Below, one piece after another: positions 1 to 7,754 of a stretch of DNA of 15,562 bases. The translations under genes were made by a program, and so were the position numbers. The stretch is from RGIG5612 sp045627365 (GTDB taxonomy: Bacteria; Bacillota; Clostridia; Lachnospirales; Lachnospiraceae), in assembly GCA_045627365.1 (NCBI GenBank), contig JAZQNN010000010.1, forward strand, positions 1 through 15,562, read 5' to 3'. Numbering within the stretch: position 1 is the first letter of the stretch; every line of letters begins with the position of its first letter. Under the pieces are notes generated by a model. The model was not told where the DNA came from, did no database searches, and worked only from the letters and a program-made list of their open reading frames with translations.

Positions 1-31
1 TTGCCGCTTTCGATTCTCTTCTTGTTGCCAT
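1..31 (-). CDS. N-terminus of an unidentified gene, cut by window edge
   Basis: An ATG at 31 reads leftward on the minus strand as MATRRESKAA before the window ends. It is preceded by a GGAG ribosome binding site nine bases upstream and by a well-formed promoter (61-89). Those signals make this a real gene start rather than chance. A short basic N-terminus like this is common in TetR-type regulators, but ten residues cannot establish a family. It is divergent from the membrane protein gene that starts at 191. Confidence 0.55.
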   Translation of the reverse strand, partial: MATRRESKAA

Positions 32-60
32 ACAGGTACGCTCCTTTTTTTACATGTTTA

Positions 61-89
61 AATATATACAAAGAAGCGTGTTTGTTCAA
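61..89 (-). promoter_or_regulatory. Sigma-A-like promoter for the leftward partial gene
   Basis: On the minus strand TTGAAC (84-89) and TATATT (61-66) are separated by 17 bases, matching the -35 and -10 consensus at 4/6 and 5/6 positions. It lies about 30 bases upstream of the ATG at 31 and back-to-back with the rightward promoter at 124-152, leaving about 34 bases between the two -35 boxes. Confidence 0.5.
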
Positions 90-123
90 GTTTTTTAGCG
101 AGATGCGCTCACATCCGGCAATC

Positions 124-152
124 TTGTTTTTTTATCGAAAAAAATGTAAAAT
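124..152 (+). promoter_or_regulatory. Sigma-A-like promoter for the membrane protein gene
   Basis: TTGTTT (124-129) and TAAAAT (147-152) are separated by 17 bases, giving 4/6 and 5/6 matches to consensus. Transcription would begin near 159, leaving a leader of about 30 bases before the ATG at 191. Confidence 0.45.
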
Positions 153-190
153 GCATGAGTAACAGTAAACCACTAAAATGAGGAAAAAAC

Positions 191-745
191 ATGAACTCCA
201 GAAAAATACATCCGCTGTTGAATCTGTTGTTTATTCCGGGCGCTGCGCTTGTGGATATCATCATACTCTTTGTGGCTATTTTGATCGACTCCTCGAAGAT
301 GCCGGACGCAGGCGGACAAGGACACGCCATGCCCGCTTTTACTATCATCGCTTTTTTCCTGATCATTATCGTTTCTGTCGCGGGAGTTGTTCTGGCGATC
401 GTTTTGACCATAACCAAGTCCGCGAAGAAGAAAAAGGCCAAAGCCGCTGCTGCAGCTGTTTTTGAGACAGCATCCGTTGCAATACCGGCTCAAACAGAAG
501 AAAAAAAGAAGAACCCTAAGGCTCTTCTCTTTCTGCTTATCGGTCCTACGCAGGCTGCCATCGCATATATATTCTGTATGCTGTGCGTATTCCTTGAGCT
601 TTCGCTTGAGGAACCGCCCCAGATCGGTTTCCCGATTCCGGTGTTCTCGATCATACTGATAATCATCTGCGCTATTTTAACGGTTATTGCCGTTATTGTT
701 TCCGTCATCCTCACGATCGTATTCTTCAACAAAAGGAAGAAATAG
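191..745 (+). CDS. Small four-helix membrane protein with internal duplication
   Basis: This 184-residue protein is not recognised as a named family. It shows four hydrophobic segments, at about residues 9-32, 48-72, 108-131 and 147-178. Each pair of helices ends in a lysine-rich stretch (KKKK near 75-80, KRKK at the C-terminus), so those ends are probably cytoplasmic. The two halves look like copies of each other: both start LLxLL, and the second helices share FxII followed by a VLTI or ILTI stretch and a basic tail. A charged linker of about 30 residues, rich in Ala, Lys and Glu, joins them. The ATG at 191 has GAGG seven bases upstream. It is the only rightward gene in the window and meets the ceramidase-like gene tail to tail, nine bases apart. 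Function is unknown. Confidence 0.75.
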   Translation: MNSRKIHPLLNLLFIPGAALVDIIILFVAILIDSSKMPDAGGQGHAMPAFTIIAFFLIIIVSVAGVVLAIVLTITKSAKKKKAKAAAAAVFETASVAIPAQTEEKKKNPKALLFLLIGPTQAAIAYIFCMLCVFLELSLEEPPQIGFPIPVFSIILIIICAILTVIAVIVSVILTIVFFNKRKK

Positions 746-754
746 GTCCTCGGA

Positions 755-2149
755 TCATTTGCACTGTTCAGCTAATTCTCTGACTGCATCCGCGAAAAGC
801 TTATCTGAATCGCATGGGTAAGCTTCTCCGAAATGCTGGAACGTCTTGTGAGTATTGCTCTCTGTATCCTGGATATAACCGCATCTTAAACCATGTCCGC
901 CTGCGATTGCCAGAACTACCGCGTTCTCCCATGGGCAGGTGTTTTTAATGATTTTGCCAAGTTTATTGTAAAGCTCTGCCGCAACGGAAACGATCGCAAG
1001 ACCACCGATCCTGAACATGAGAACTTCACAGTCTCGGTAGTTGCCGTTGAATTCGAAATCCTCCAGATGTCTTCCAACGATCTGCCTGTCAACAACCATC
1101 TCAGGGGCCATTCTTGCAACGGTCTCCACGTTATTCTGTGCGAGATTGATATTGAGCCAGAAGTTAACTCCTGCCGGCACGGACTGCTGCGGGATCGCAA
1201 CATCTGTCTTGGCAGACTTTATCTGAACAGGCTCCGGGCTGCAGTTGATTTTGTTCAGAACGCGGACAGCGTCGAAAGCGTGTCTTTCGCCCAGATACTG
1301 TGCGTAATGATATCTGAATCCATCCGGAAGCAGGCTGACGGAGCCGGCGTTCTCGCTGATTTCCTCGTAATGCTGCTTTCCTGAATAGCAGAACAGCGCA
1401 TTCTGATCACCTGCTGCTCCGCTGGTCCAAAGAACGACCGATCCCGGATACTTCTTCTCAAGATAATCGCAGGTAAAGCCCGGAAAATCCGCTGATGTCT
1501 TCATCTTGCCGTCAACGTCTGTCGCGCAGATAGTTGTATTGGCGTGAGTGCAGTGATTAAGTATAGCTGCGACCAGATTGCCGTCTTCGTCCTCAAACTT
1601 GATAACAGCCAGCGTCTTGTCGCTTGGTCCGTTGAAGTTCTGGCCTTCTGAATAATATCCGTCATCATTCGGCAGGTCTCTGTTTACGTTGATGTAGCTG
1701 GTTCCCTCACCGAAGCCCATGTTGGCCGGCTTCATACAGGAAAGGGCCTCACTTACAGCCTGGAAGCTCTTTTCGAAAATCTCCTTACCGAGGCGCACCT
1801 GATTATCCGCATATGAATGAACGCTCTTCTGTCCGTCATCCCTGAGCACAGTCAAAGGAGAGCTGACGCTGCCATGATTGTGGGTCTGACAGTAGATCTG
1901 ATTTTCCCACGGAATGCCGAAAGCATTCTTAACTCGCTCTTTCAGCGCGTCGGTGCCGTTGTTGTTTTCAAACGCTCCGATTACGAACTTCTGAGCTCCG
2001 TCATCGATAGCGATTACTCGGATATATTCCTTGAAATATACGCCTTCGATCTTGATTCCCGCTTCCAGATAAGACGGTCCGTCAAATGGGAACATATCCT
2101 CGCTTGGCGAAATACACACCTTCGATGTGCCGATTTTGAAACTTGCCAT
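755..2149 (-). CDS. Neutral/alkaline ceramidase-like hydrolase, cytosolic
   Basis: The 464-residue product resembles the N-terminal catalytic domain of neutral/alkaline non-lysosomal ceramidases, zinc amidases that cleave N-acyl sphingoid bases. Visible family marks are THNH at 89-92 and NHCTH at 198-202 (candidate zinc-binding histidines), SADFPG at 219-224, and WTSGAAGDQN at 241-250, where Ser243 occupies the place of the nucleophilic serine region. It is much shorter than classical secreted ceramidases (about 650-700 residues), which carry a C-terminal immunoglobulin-like domain. There is no signal peptide, so it should act in the cytosol on a soluble or inner-leaflet amide. The ATG has GAGGAGG five bases upstream. 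It lies 34 bases downstream of the aminotransferase and is probably co-transcribed with it. The fold assignment is fairly secure; the substrate is unknown. Confidence 0.8.
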   Translation of the reverse strand: MASFKIGTSKVCISPSEDMFPFDGPSYLEAGIKIEGVYFKEYIRVIAIDDGAQKFVIGAFENNNGTDALKERVKNAFGIPWENQIYCQTHNHGSVSSPLTVLRDDGQKSVHSYADNQVRLGKEIFEKSFQAVSEALSCMKPANMGFGEGTSYINVNRDLPNDDGYYSEGQNFNGPSDKTLAVIKFEDEDGNLVAAILNHCTHANTTICATDVDGKMKTSADFPGFTCDYLEKKYPGSVVLWTSGAAGDQNALFCYSGKQHYEEISENAGSVSLLPDGFRYHYAQYLGERHAFDAVRVLNKINCSPEPVQIKSAKTDVAIPQQSVPAGVNFWLNINLAQNNVETVARMAPEMVVDRQIVGRHLEDFEFNGNYRDCEVLMFRIGGLAIVSVAAELYNKLGKIIKNTCPWENAVVLAIAGGHGLRCGYIQDTESNTHKTFQHFGEAYPCDSDKLFADAVRELAEQCK

Positions 2150-2183
2150 GACTTCCTCCTCTATTATTCAGTTGTTTACTGTA

Positions 2184-3341
2184 TTACAGGCTTCTCATCG
2201 CTGCCAGCGCTTCCTCAAGCTTATCGCATGGAAGCACCAGCGCAAATCTTACGTACCCCTCACCCAGGGTTCCGAATGCCGTACCCGGTGTACATACTAC
2301 ACCGCATTTCTTGATCATTTCGACGCAGAAGTCTTCGGAGCCGCCATGTCCTTCAGGAATCTTAGCCCAGACGAACATTGTGCCTTCGGAACGTTTTACG
2401 CCAAAACCCAGCTTTGCAAGGCCGTCGCACAAGGTATTCCTTCTGCGCTCATATTCGGCGCGCTGCTCCTCAACGCACTCCTGAGGACCGTTCAGTGCTG
2501 TAATTGCTGCTATCTGTGACAGGTGGCTCATACCGTAATCGAGCTGGCTTCTGAGTGCGTTAAATTTCTCGACAACCTCTTTGTTGCCGAGAAGGAATGA
2601 TATTCTGAGTCCCGTAAGATCATAGGACTTGGAGAGCGAATTGAATTCGACCGCTACGTCTTTTGCGCCTTCCAGACTCAGTACCGAAAAGCTCTTGTTG
2701 GCATCGTACATTATCTCTGAATAAGCGTTGTCGTTGACGATCAGTATGTTGTGCTTTTGGGCAAACCTAATCAGCTCCTCGTAAAATGAAACCGGGAGTG
2801 TCGTGCATGTCGGGTTAAGCGGTGATGATACGACGAACATCTTCGTTTTATCAAGCACGTCCTCCGGGATCAGGCTCAGATCAGGGACATAATTATTCTC
2901 CGGAAGGAGATCATAATATCTGACGTCAGCGCCGCAAAGGAACGGGCCCACCTCAAAAATCGGATATCCCGGATTCGGAACAAATACGATATCTCCCGGA
3001 TTGCACACGGTAAGCGCAACTCTGCTCATTCCCTCCTGGGTACCCAGAACTGTCATTATTTCACCGTCTTCAAGCTGAACGCCGTAGCGCCTTGCGTACC
3101 AGTTCTTCACAGCCTCCTTCAGTTCGGCTGTGTCGCCCATCGAATATTTGTACTTTTCAGGATTCTTAGCTGCCTCGGAAACTGCCTCCATGACCCAGCT
3201 CGAAGGCTTAAAATCCGGCGTTCCTATCGACAGATTGTAGACTTTTCTGCCCTCGGCAAGGACTTTTTTCTTCTCATCGTCCAGTATATTAAAAATATTC
3301 GGGCCAAAAGCATTGGCCCGGTCAGAAAAAACAAAACTCAT
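2184..3341 (-). CDS. Class I/II PLP-dependent aminotransferase
   Basis: This 385-residue fold-type I aminotransferase transfers an amino group between an amino acid and a 2-oxo acid via pyridoxal phosphate. Key residues are visible: SLSKSY with the Schiff-base Lys238, Asn176 in SPLNPT, Asp204 and Tyr207 in the VNDNAYSE stretch, Arg246 in TGLR, and the carboxylate-binding Arg365 in GYVRFAL. The family usually has PNNPTG; here it reads PLNPTC, a mild departure. Overall it resembles the LL-diaminopimelate/aromatic/aspartate aminotransferase group, and substrate cannot be fixed from sequence. The ATG follows GAGG in an A-rich leader, and a promoter lies in the gap to the permease gene. The ceramidase-like gene follows after 34 bases. 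Confidence 0.9.
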   Translation of the reverse strand: MSFVFSDRANAFGPNIFNILDDEKKKVLAEGRKVYNLSIGTPDFKPSSWVMEAVSEAAKNPEKYKYSMGDTAELKEAVKNWYARRYGVQLEDGEIMTVLGTQEGMSRVALTVCNPGDIVFVPNPGYPIFEVGPFLCGADVRYYDLLPENNYVPDLSLIPEDVLDKTKMFVVSSPLNPTCTTLPVSFYEELIRFAQKHNILIVNDNAYSEIMYDANKSFSVLSLEGAKDVAVEFNSLSKSYDLTGLRISFLLGNKEVVEKFNALRSQLDYGMSHLSQIAAITALNGPQECVEEQRAEYERRRNTLCDGLAKLGFGVKRSEGTMFVWAKIPEGHGGSEDFCVEMIKKCGVVCTPGTAFGTLGEGYVRFALVLPCDKLEEALAAMRSL

Positions 3342-3376
3342 TTCTTTTCCTCTTTTTTCGTCGCTTTTGCGTCGAT

Positions 3377-3406
3377 ATTATACAACTAAACAAGACGCGC
3401 CGTAAA
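3377..3406 (-). promoter_or_regulatory. Promoter for the aminotransferase/ceramidase-like operon
   Basis: On the minus strand a perfect TATAAT (3377-3382) is preceded after 18 bases by TTTACG (3401-3406, 4/6 of the -35 consensus). It sits in the 70-base gap after the permease stop and about 35 bases upstream of the aminotransferase ATG, so this pair of genes probably has its own transcript. Confidence 0.55.
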
Positions 3407-3411
3407 CACTG

Positions 3412-4311
3412 CTATTGCGTTTGTTTGGCTTTTCTCGCCGTGATAATCTCAAAAACCGTGTAGATAATGACTCCGACCCAGATAAAGCAGAAGCTGAGGA
3501 GCTTCTGGCCGTCCAGACTCTCTCCCATGAAAAGCCCGCAGATTATGCATAAAGACGGCGAAAGATACTGCATTATCCCCGCCATCGACAGCGGGATATG
3601 CTCCACGCCTATTGCGAAGAACACCATCGGGATACCGGTCACCAGTCCGCTTCCTATAAGGAACATCTGCCGTCCGAACGTCAGCCCGAGCATCGCATCG
3701 CTTGTCCAGCCAAAGGTCGCTATGTATATGAGCGCCACAGGCAGCATCATCAGTATTTCCGCTGTCGTGCTGACTATCGAGTCGATCGTCAGGCTCTTCT
3801 TCAGCGCAGAATAAATGGCAAAGCACACCGCCAGGAGAATGGTCACGTAAGGAAAACCGCCGAACCCTCCTGCGCTGAGCACGATACCGACCGCAATGAC
3901 TGCTAACGCGAGGATGTGATACCAGTACATTTTCTCGTGGAAAATCAGTGCTCCGAAGGCAAACATCACTATCGGCAGGATGTAGTAACCCATCGAGGCC
4001 TCCATAACTTTTCCGTATATGACTGCGAAAAGATATATTCCCCAGTCCGCGAGAAGAAGTGCGGACGCCGGTATCTCCCTGGCAAGCACTTTTCTGTCTT
4101 TAAAAACCGCCCAGAGTTCGCCGAGCTTTCCCTGGATTGCCAGGATCACAATGCATGAAACGGAAGCCCACACGATCCTGCAGGCGAGAAGAAACAGGAT
4201 ATTTATCTCCTCGTCGATAACAAAATACAACGGCTGAAAGCCCCATATCAGGTAGCAGACAGCCATTGCAATCAAACCTTTTCTTAAGTTGCCGGTTTTG
4301 GTCTTTTTCAT
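3412..4311 (-). CDS. rarD: RarD-type EamA (drug/metabolite superfamily) permease
   Basis: This polytopic inner-membrane protein of about 299 residues has roughly ten hydrophobic helices arranged as two EamA-type halves. The RarD subgroup is indicated by CYLIWGFQPLYF in the first helix, the ADWGIYLFAV segment, MEASMGYYILPI near the middle, and a closing FCFIWVGVIIYTVFE helix. RarD proteins were named for a chloramphenicol-sensitivity phenotype, but their substrates are generally undefined. The start is uncertain. An ATG at 4311 gives a normal N-terminus but lacks a clear ribosome binding site. A TTG at 4329 overlaps the stop codon of the upstream lipoprotein gene. Either choice implies translational coupling to the lipoprotein gene. 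Confidence 0.85.
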   Translation of the reverse strand: MKKTKTGNLRKGLIAMAVCYLIWGFQPLYFVIDEEINILFLLACRIVWASVSCIVILAIQGKLGELWAVFKDRKVLAREIPASALLLADWGIYLFAVIYGKVMEASMGYYILPIVMFAFGALIFHEKMYWYHILALAVIAVGIVLSAGGFGGFPYVTILLAVCFAIYSALKKSLTIDSIVSTTAEILMMLPVALIYIATFGWTSDAMLGLTFGRQMFLIGSGLVTGIPMVFFAIGVEHIPLSMAGIMQYLSPSLCIICGLFMGESLDGQKLLSFCFIWVGVIIYTVFEIITARKAKQTQ

Positions 4312-4325
4312 AAAACCAGTGAGGA

Positions 4326-5768
4326 TCAATCTTCAGCAGCTTTGTACTTCTGAGCGAGGACATATCCGTTCACCAGAAGGTGTCCTGCGCTGAAGTTCTG
4401 CATATTATCAAATAACAGCGTGAAAATTTCGCATGCAGCTTCATCGCCGTCAAAAAGAGCTAATGCGCCCTGGTATGCTGCTTCTCCATAGGCCAGGATC
4501 TTTGAGAAAGTCCTGAGAACAGCACCGCCGCAGTACTCATACGTAACTGTGTACTTGCCGTCTGCGCCCTGTGCAGCGTCACTTACGTTGCAGAAAACCT
4601 CAAGGTTAAGTCCTGCGTCCGCTGAGATAAGGCTCTTCAGTGTCTCGGCTTTTGCCTCTGCCTCTTCAGCTGCGTCAAATGAGTATGACAGGGATTTCAT
4701 TTCGTAAGCAGCGTTTCTGTCCGGGAACATCTCCCCAAAGAGTGATGCGTATTTAGCGAGTACATCCTTTGAAGTGCAGGTGTAGTCATCACGGTTCTTA
4801 AGATTTGCGATCTCCTTCTTTATGCTGATCGCATCGCTGATATCTTTGGTGATGTCCTTTCCGTATCTTGCGAACTTTTCATTGGCAAAAGGCATCAGAT
4901 CAACATAGAAATCATTGCTGTCAAAAACGTTGAATATAGTCTTATATTCAGCAGCATCCGCAGCTGCGGTCACTGCCATTGCGTTGAATGTGTAGGTGAA
5001 TGTTTTTGCTGAGCCTTCCTTCTCATACATTGCTCCGAGTACGTTGGCCTGTGAGCCTCCGCGAGAATGTCCCGTTATCAGAATAGTGTTCGGAACGTCC
5101 GGATCATCGTATTTTCCGATAAAGCTGTCGATGAATTCCTTGGCTCTGTTCAGGCTGATATCGTATCCCTTTAATGTGTCCGTATTCTGCCACTCAGCGT
5201 GTTCTCCGGTAAGGCCGGCGTATGCCTGGTCTTCTGCGCCCGGATCAAATGCGCTTTCCCACTCACCTGCTGAAAAGCAACCGCGAAGGACAACTGCGAA
5301 AACATCGGTTTTGCCGTATTTGCAATATCCCAAATTCATCGTAGCACTGTCGTTGGTATCTGCCGAATATTCCTTGGCCTTATATGTCTCAATATGCTCG
5401 GTCTCGGTAAATCCGTAAGCCTTAAGAAGTGCCGTAGCCTCGTATGCCGCATCCGCAGCTTCCTTGTCAGCGAGATTCGGCGCGAAAACGACCCTGTTTG
5501 CGCTTCCTTTTTCTACATCCTTCTCGCGGAAGTAGCTGTCTGCGCACAGAAGAGCACAGCTCGTTGCCAGTTTCGAATTAAAGGCTTTGTTATCTCCCTT
5601 GGTGAGCAGTTCCATATAGAACTGTACTTCCGTTTCGATCGCGTCATCAGCCTTTCCGCCGAAAATAGCGCCCTCTACCATGACCTCTTTGTCAGTTGAA
5701 TCACCGCAGCCCGTAAAAATGCAGAGCACCATAACCAGTATAAGCAATATTGATGTGATTTTCTTCAT
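4326..5768 (-). CDS. Lipoprotein with class 3 lipase-like alpha/beta hydrolase domain
   Basis: The 480-residue product starts with a lysine-containing signal peptide and a lipobox, FTGC, at residues 18-21, so Cys21 should be lipidated and the protein tethered to the outer face of the membrane. A nucleophile elbow, ITGHSRGG, places the catalytic serine at 235, followed by an FNVFDSNDF segment likely to hold the acid (Asp283 or Asp286), and a GHLLVNGY segment near 463 offers a histidine. This layout, with VVLRGCF upstream as the possible oxyanion strand, fits class 3 lipases, though the sequence is divergent and the substrate is unknown. The ATG at 5768 is preferred because GGAG lies nine bases upstream; a TTG at 5774 has no suitable site. 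The gene follows the hisF terminator and its start codon is only about 20 bases past that hairpin, so expression may need read-through. Confidence 0.8.
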   Translation of the reverse strand: MKKITSILLILVMVLCIFTGCGDSTDKEVMVEGAIFGGKADDAIETEVQFYMELLTKGDNKAFNSKLATSCALLCADSYFREKDVEKGSANRVVFAPNLADKEAADAAYEATALLKAYGFTETEHIETYKAKEYSADTNDSATMNLGYCKYGKTDVFAVVLRGCFSAGEWESAFDPGAEDQAYAGLTGEHAEWQNTDTLKGYDISLNRAKEFIDSFIGKYDDPDVPNTILITGHSRGGSQANVLGAMYEKEGSAKTFTYTFNAMAVTAAADAAEYKTIFNVFDSNDFYVDLMPFANEKFARYGKDITKDISDAISIKKEIANLKNRDDYTCTSKDVLAKYASLFGEMFPDRNAAYEMKSLSYSFDAAEEAEAKAETLKSLISADAGLNLEVFCNVSDAAQGADGKYTVTYEYCGGAVLRTFSKILAYGEAAYQGALALFDGDEAACEIFTLLFDNMQNFSAGHLLVNGYVLAQKYKAAED

Positions 5769-5788
5769 AAGCAATTACTCCGTTTCTT

Positions 5789-5816
5789 ATATAAAGCCCC
5801 GCATTTTACGCGGGGC
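5789..5816 (-). terminator. Hairpin terminator after hisF
   Basis: On the minus strand GCCCCGC (5810-5816) pairs with GCGGGGC (5796-5802) across a seven-base loop and is followed by TTTATAT. The seven-base GC stem is strong, but the U tract is interrupted, so partial read-through into the lipoprotein gene is plausible. Confidence 0.65.
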
Positions 5817-5828
5817 AATGATTATAGA

Positions 5829-6596
5829 TTATTGGATGCCGTTGACCTTTACTCCGTTTTCGGAAAGGTATTTCTTCAGTTCCGGGATCTCTATCTCCTT
5901 GAAGTGGAACAGTGAAGCCGCAAGTGCGACTTCTGCCTTACCTGTCGTAAGAGCCTCAAGGAAGTCTTCTTTCTTACCTGCGCCGCCGGATGCGATGACC
6001 GGGATATTTACTGCCTCAGCGATTGCTGCTGTCAGCGGAATATCGTAACCCTCCTTGGTTCCGTCAGCGTCCTTGCTCGTTACCAGAAGAGCTCCGGCTC
6101 CTAAGGCTTCGCATTTCCTTGCCCACTCAACAGCATCGATTCCCGAATCACGATTTCCGCCGTGTGTGATCACGCTCCAGCCATTTCCATCGGCCTTCTT
6201 ATTAACATCGATTGCAATAACGACTTTCTCGCTGCCGTATTTTCCGGAAACTTCCCTGATCAGCTCAGGATCGGCAACTGCTGCAGAGTTGATCGAAACC
6301 TTGCTTGCACCGGCTTCAAGGGCCTTTCCGAACTCTTCAGCCGTGCGGATCCCGCCTCCGACCGAAAGCGGAATGGTGATCGCAGAGGAAACCTTGGCTA
6401 CCAGGTCATAGAAATTCTCTCTGCCCTCTGTCGTTGCGGTTATATCAAGCATCGCAAGTTCATCCGCGCCGGCTGCTTCATAAGCCTTGGCAGCCTCTAC
6501 AGGATCGCCCGCATCTTTTAAATCAACAAACTTCACACCTTTGACAACACGGCCTTTATTTATATCCAGGCACGGCATGATTTTTTTAGCTTCCAT
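5829..6596 (-). CDS. hisF: Imidazole glycerol phosphate synthase, cyclase subunit HisF
   Basis: HisF forms the cyclase half of IGP synthase. With HisH-supplied ammonia it converts PRFAR to imidazole glycerol phosphate and AICAR, linking histidine and purine synthesis. The 255-residue length and (beta/alpha)8 pattern are standard. Catalytic Asp11 (PCLDINKGRVVKG) and Asp130 (VIAIDVN) sit at the classical positions, as does Asp176 in TSKDADGTKEGYD. Phosphate loops SVGGGI (78-83) and ASGGAG (202-207) are present. The lysine after TS, where most homologues have a hydrophobic residue, is a small oddity. The ATG follows AGGAAGGA by eight bases. A promoter and terminators on both sides show hisF is not in a his operon here, so hisH and the other genes must lie elsewhere. 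Confidence 0.96.
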   Translation of the reverse strand: MEAKKIMPCLDINKGRVVKGVKFVDLKDAGDPVEAAKAYEAAGADELAMLDITATTEGRENFYDLVAKVSSAITIPLSVGGGIRTAEEFGKALEAGASKVSINSAAVADPELIREVSGKYGSEKVVIAIDVNKKADGNGWSVITHGGNRDSGIDAVEWARKCEALGAGALLVTSKDADGTKEGYDIPLTAAIAEAVNIPVIASGGAGKKEDFLEALTTGKAEVALAASLFHFKEIEIPELKKYLSENGVKVNGIQ

Positions 6597-6668
6597 TAAT
6601 TAGATCCTTCCTGACATCAAGTGAAGTCATTCCCAGACTCCACAATTCAAATTAAAAACATAAGGAAT

Positions 6669-6696
6669 AATATATCTTTTTTCTGTTTTCAGTCAA
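6669..6696 (-). promoter_or_regulatory. hisF promoter
   Basis: TTGACT (6691-6696) and TATATT (6669-6674) on the minus strand are separated by 16 bases, each matching consensus at 5/6 positions. The start site would be near 6662, giving a leader of about 66 bases before hisF. The promoter begins only about ten bases beyond the E1 terminator. Confidence 0.6.
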
Positions 6697-6705
6697 CTGT
6701 CAAAT

Positions 6706-6748
6706 TAAAAAAAGCCCGGAAATGCTTTAAAAAGCATCCCCGGACTTT
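6706..6748 (-). terminator. Strong intrinsic terminator of the E1 operon
   Basis: In the minus-strand transcript the 17-base arms (6732-6748 and 6711-6727) pair along their whole length, with three G-U pairs, around a four-base loop. The stem runs directly into a tract of seven U residues. It lies about 40 bases past the stop codon of the beta subunit gene. Confidence 0.9.
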
Positions 6749-6786
6749 ATATATGGCCGAAACGATAACTTACGCTATCATTCGAG

Positions 6787-7749
6787 TCACTTTGCAAGTT
6801 CCTTTACAGCTGCAACGATGTCGCTTGTTCTCGGTGGGAAGTTAGCGTGGATATCCGGACCGGTCAGACGGCTGATCTTGACATTTGCCAGATCTTTGCT
6901 TGCTTCAACGATCTGAGCCATAACTTCTGCGCCGTATCCGCCGGTTTTCCTTGACTCGTGAAGTACAAGTACTTTACCTGTCTTATTGAGAGATTCCATA
7001 ACTGTATCGATATCCAGTGGAAGGATCGTTCTCAAGTCAACAACTTCAACGCTGATGTTCTCTTTTGCCAGTTCGTCAGCAGCTTCAAGAGCACGATTTA
7101 CCATGTTGCTCCATGAAACGATAGTAACGTCCTTGCCTTCCTTCTTAACGTCAGCCTTTCCAAGCGGAGTGTAGTATTCTTCGTCTGCTACATCGCGTGG
7201 GATCTGAGTGTCATGAAGTACTGCATTGTGCATTAAGAACAGAACAGGATAATCATCACGAATTGATGACTTCATCAGTCCGTATGCATCCTCTGCGCAT
7301 GAAGGCATAACGATCTTCAGACCAGGTGTGCTTGTATAAGGTGGCTCAACGCTGTCCTGCTGTGCCGGCTCAGCTTCTCTGGTGCCACCGCACGGAGCCA
7401 TAACTACCATAGGAGCCTTAACTCCGGTGTTATGAGCTGCGCCACGGCTTCCGCCGTAAAGCAGATGCTCTGCTGCAGTAATGATAAAGTCACCAACCAT
7501 AACTTCTGCGATAGGACGCATGCCAAACATTGCTGCGCCTACACTTGATCCGAGAATTGTTGACTCAGCGATAGGAGTCTCAATTACTCTCTTTTCTGTG
7601 AACTCGTCTAACAGGCCTGCGCAAACACGGTTCTGTCCTGATCTGTGACGATAAATACCGATGTCCTCACCGATGCAATAAACGGTCGGATCCTTACGCA
7701 TTTCTTCTTTGATAGCTCTGTTTATAGCTTCTGCATATGTCAGTTTCAT
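6787..7749 (-). CDS. 2-oxoacid dehydrogenase E1 component, beta subunit
   Basis: The 320-residue product is the beta subunit of an alpha2-beta2 thiamine-diphosphate E1, which decarboxylates a 2-oxo acid and transfers the acyl group to lipoyl-E2. Visible marks are GEDIG (27-31), ETPIAES with the cofactor-activating Glu62, GMRPIAEVMVGDF (76-88), the PGLKIVMPS strand (142-150) and KTGGYGAE in the C-terminal domain. Where pyruvate dehydrogenases have HSQS, this protein has QQDS (130-133), so the active-site histidine is replaced. The ATG at 7749 is chosen because GGAGG lies eight bases upstream; an in-frame GTG at 7764 overlaps the alpha gene. The start is five bases after the alpha stop. It could serve pyruvate, acetoin or a branched-chain 2-oxo acid; sequence does not decide. 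Confidence 0.9.
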   Translation of the reverse strand: MKLTYAEAINRAIKEEMRKDPTVYCIGEDIGIYRHRSGQNRVCAGLLDEFTEKRVIETPIAESTILGSSVGAAMFGMRPIAEVMVGDFIITAAEHLLYGGSRGAAHNTGVKAPMVVMAPCGGTREAEPAQQDSVEPPYTSTPGLKIVMPSCAEDAYGLMKSSIRDDYPVLFLMHNAVLHDTQIPRDVADEEYYTPLGKADVKKEGKDVTIVSWSNMVNRALEAADELAKENISVEVVDLRTILPLDIDTVMESLNKTGKVLVLHESRKTGGYGAEVMAQIVEASKDLANVKISRLTGPDIHANFPPRTSDIVAAVKELAK

Positions 7750-7754
7750 CCGTC

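Noticed and set aside
721..742. TTCTTC...GAAGAA inverted repeat at the end of the membrane protein gene as a shared terminator
   Set aside because: The six-base stem is AT-rich, lies within coding sequence and has no U tract in either direction.
893..1384. Rightward open frame of 163 codons inside the ceramidase-like gene
   Set aside because: The minus-strand protein carries the family motifs and a good ribosome binding site; the rightward frame shows none.
5821..5849. TATAAT just past the hisF stop as a promoter for the lipoprotein gene
   Set aside because: No acceptable -35 exists at 15-18 bases, and transcription would begin inside the terminator hairpin.
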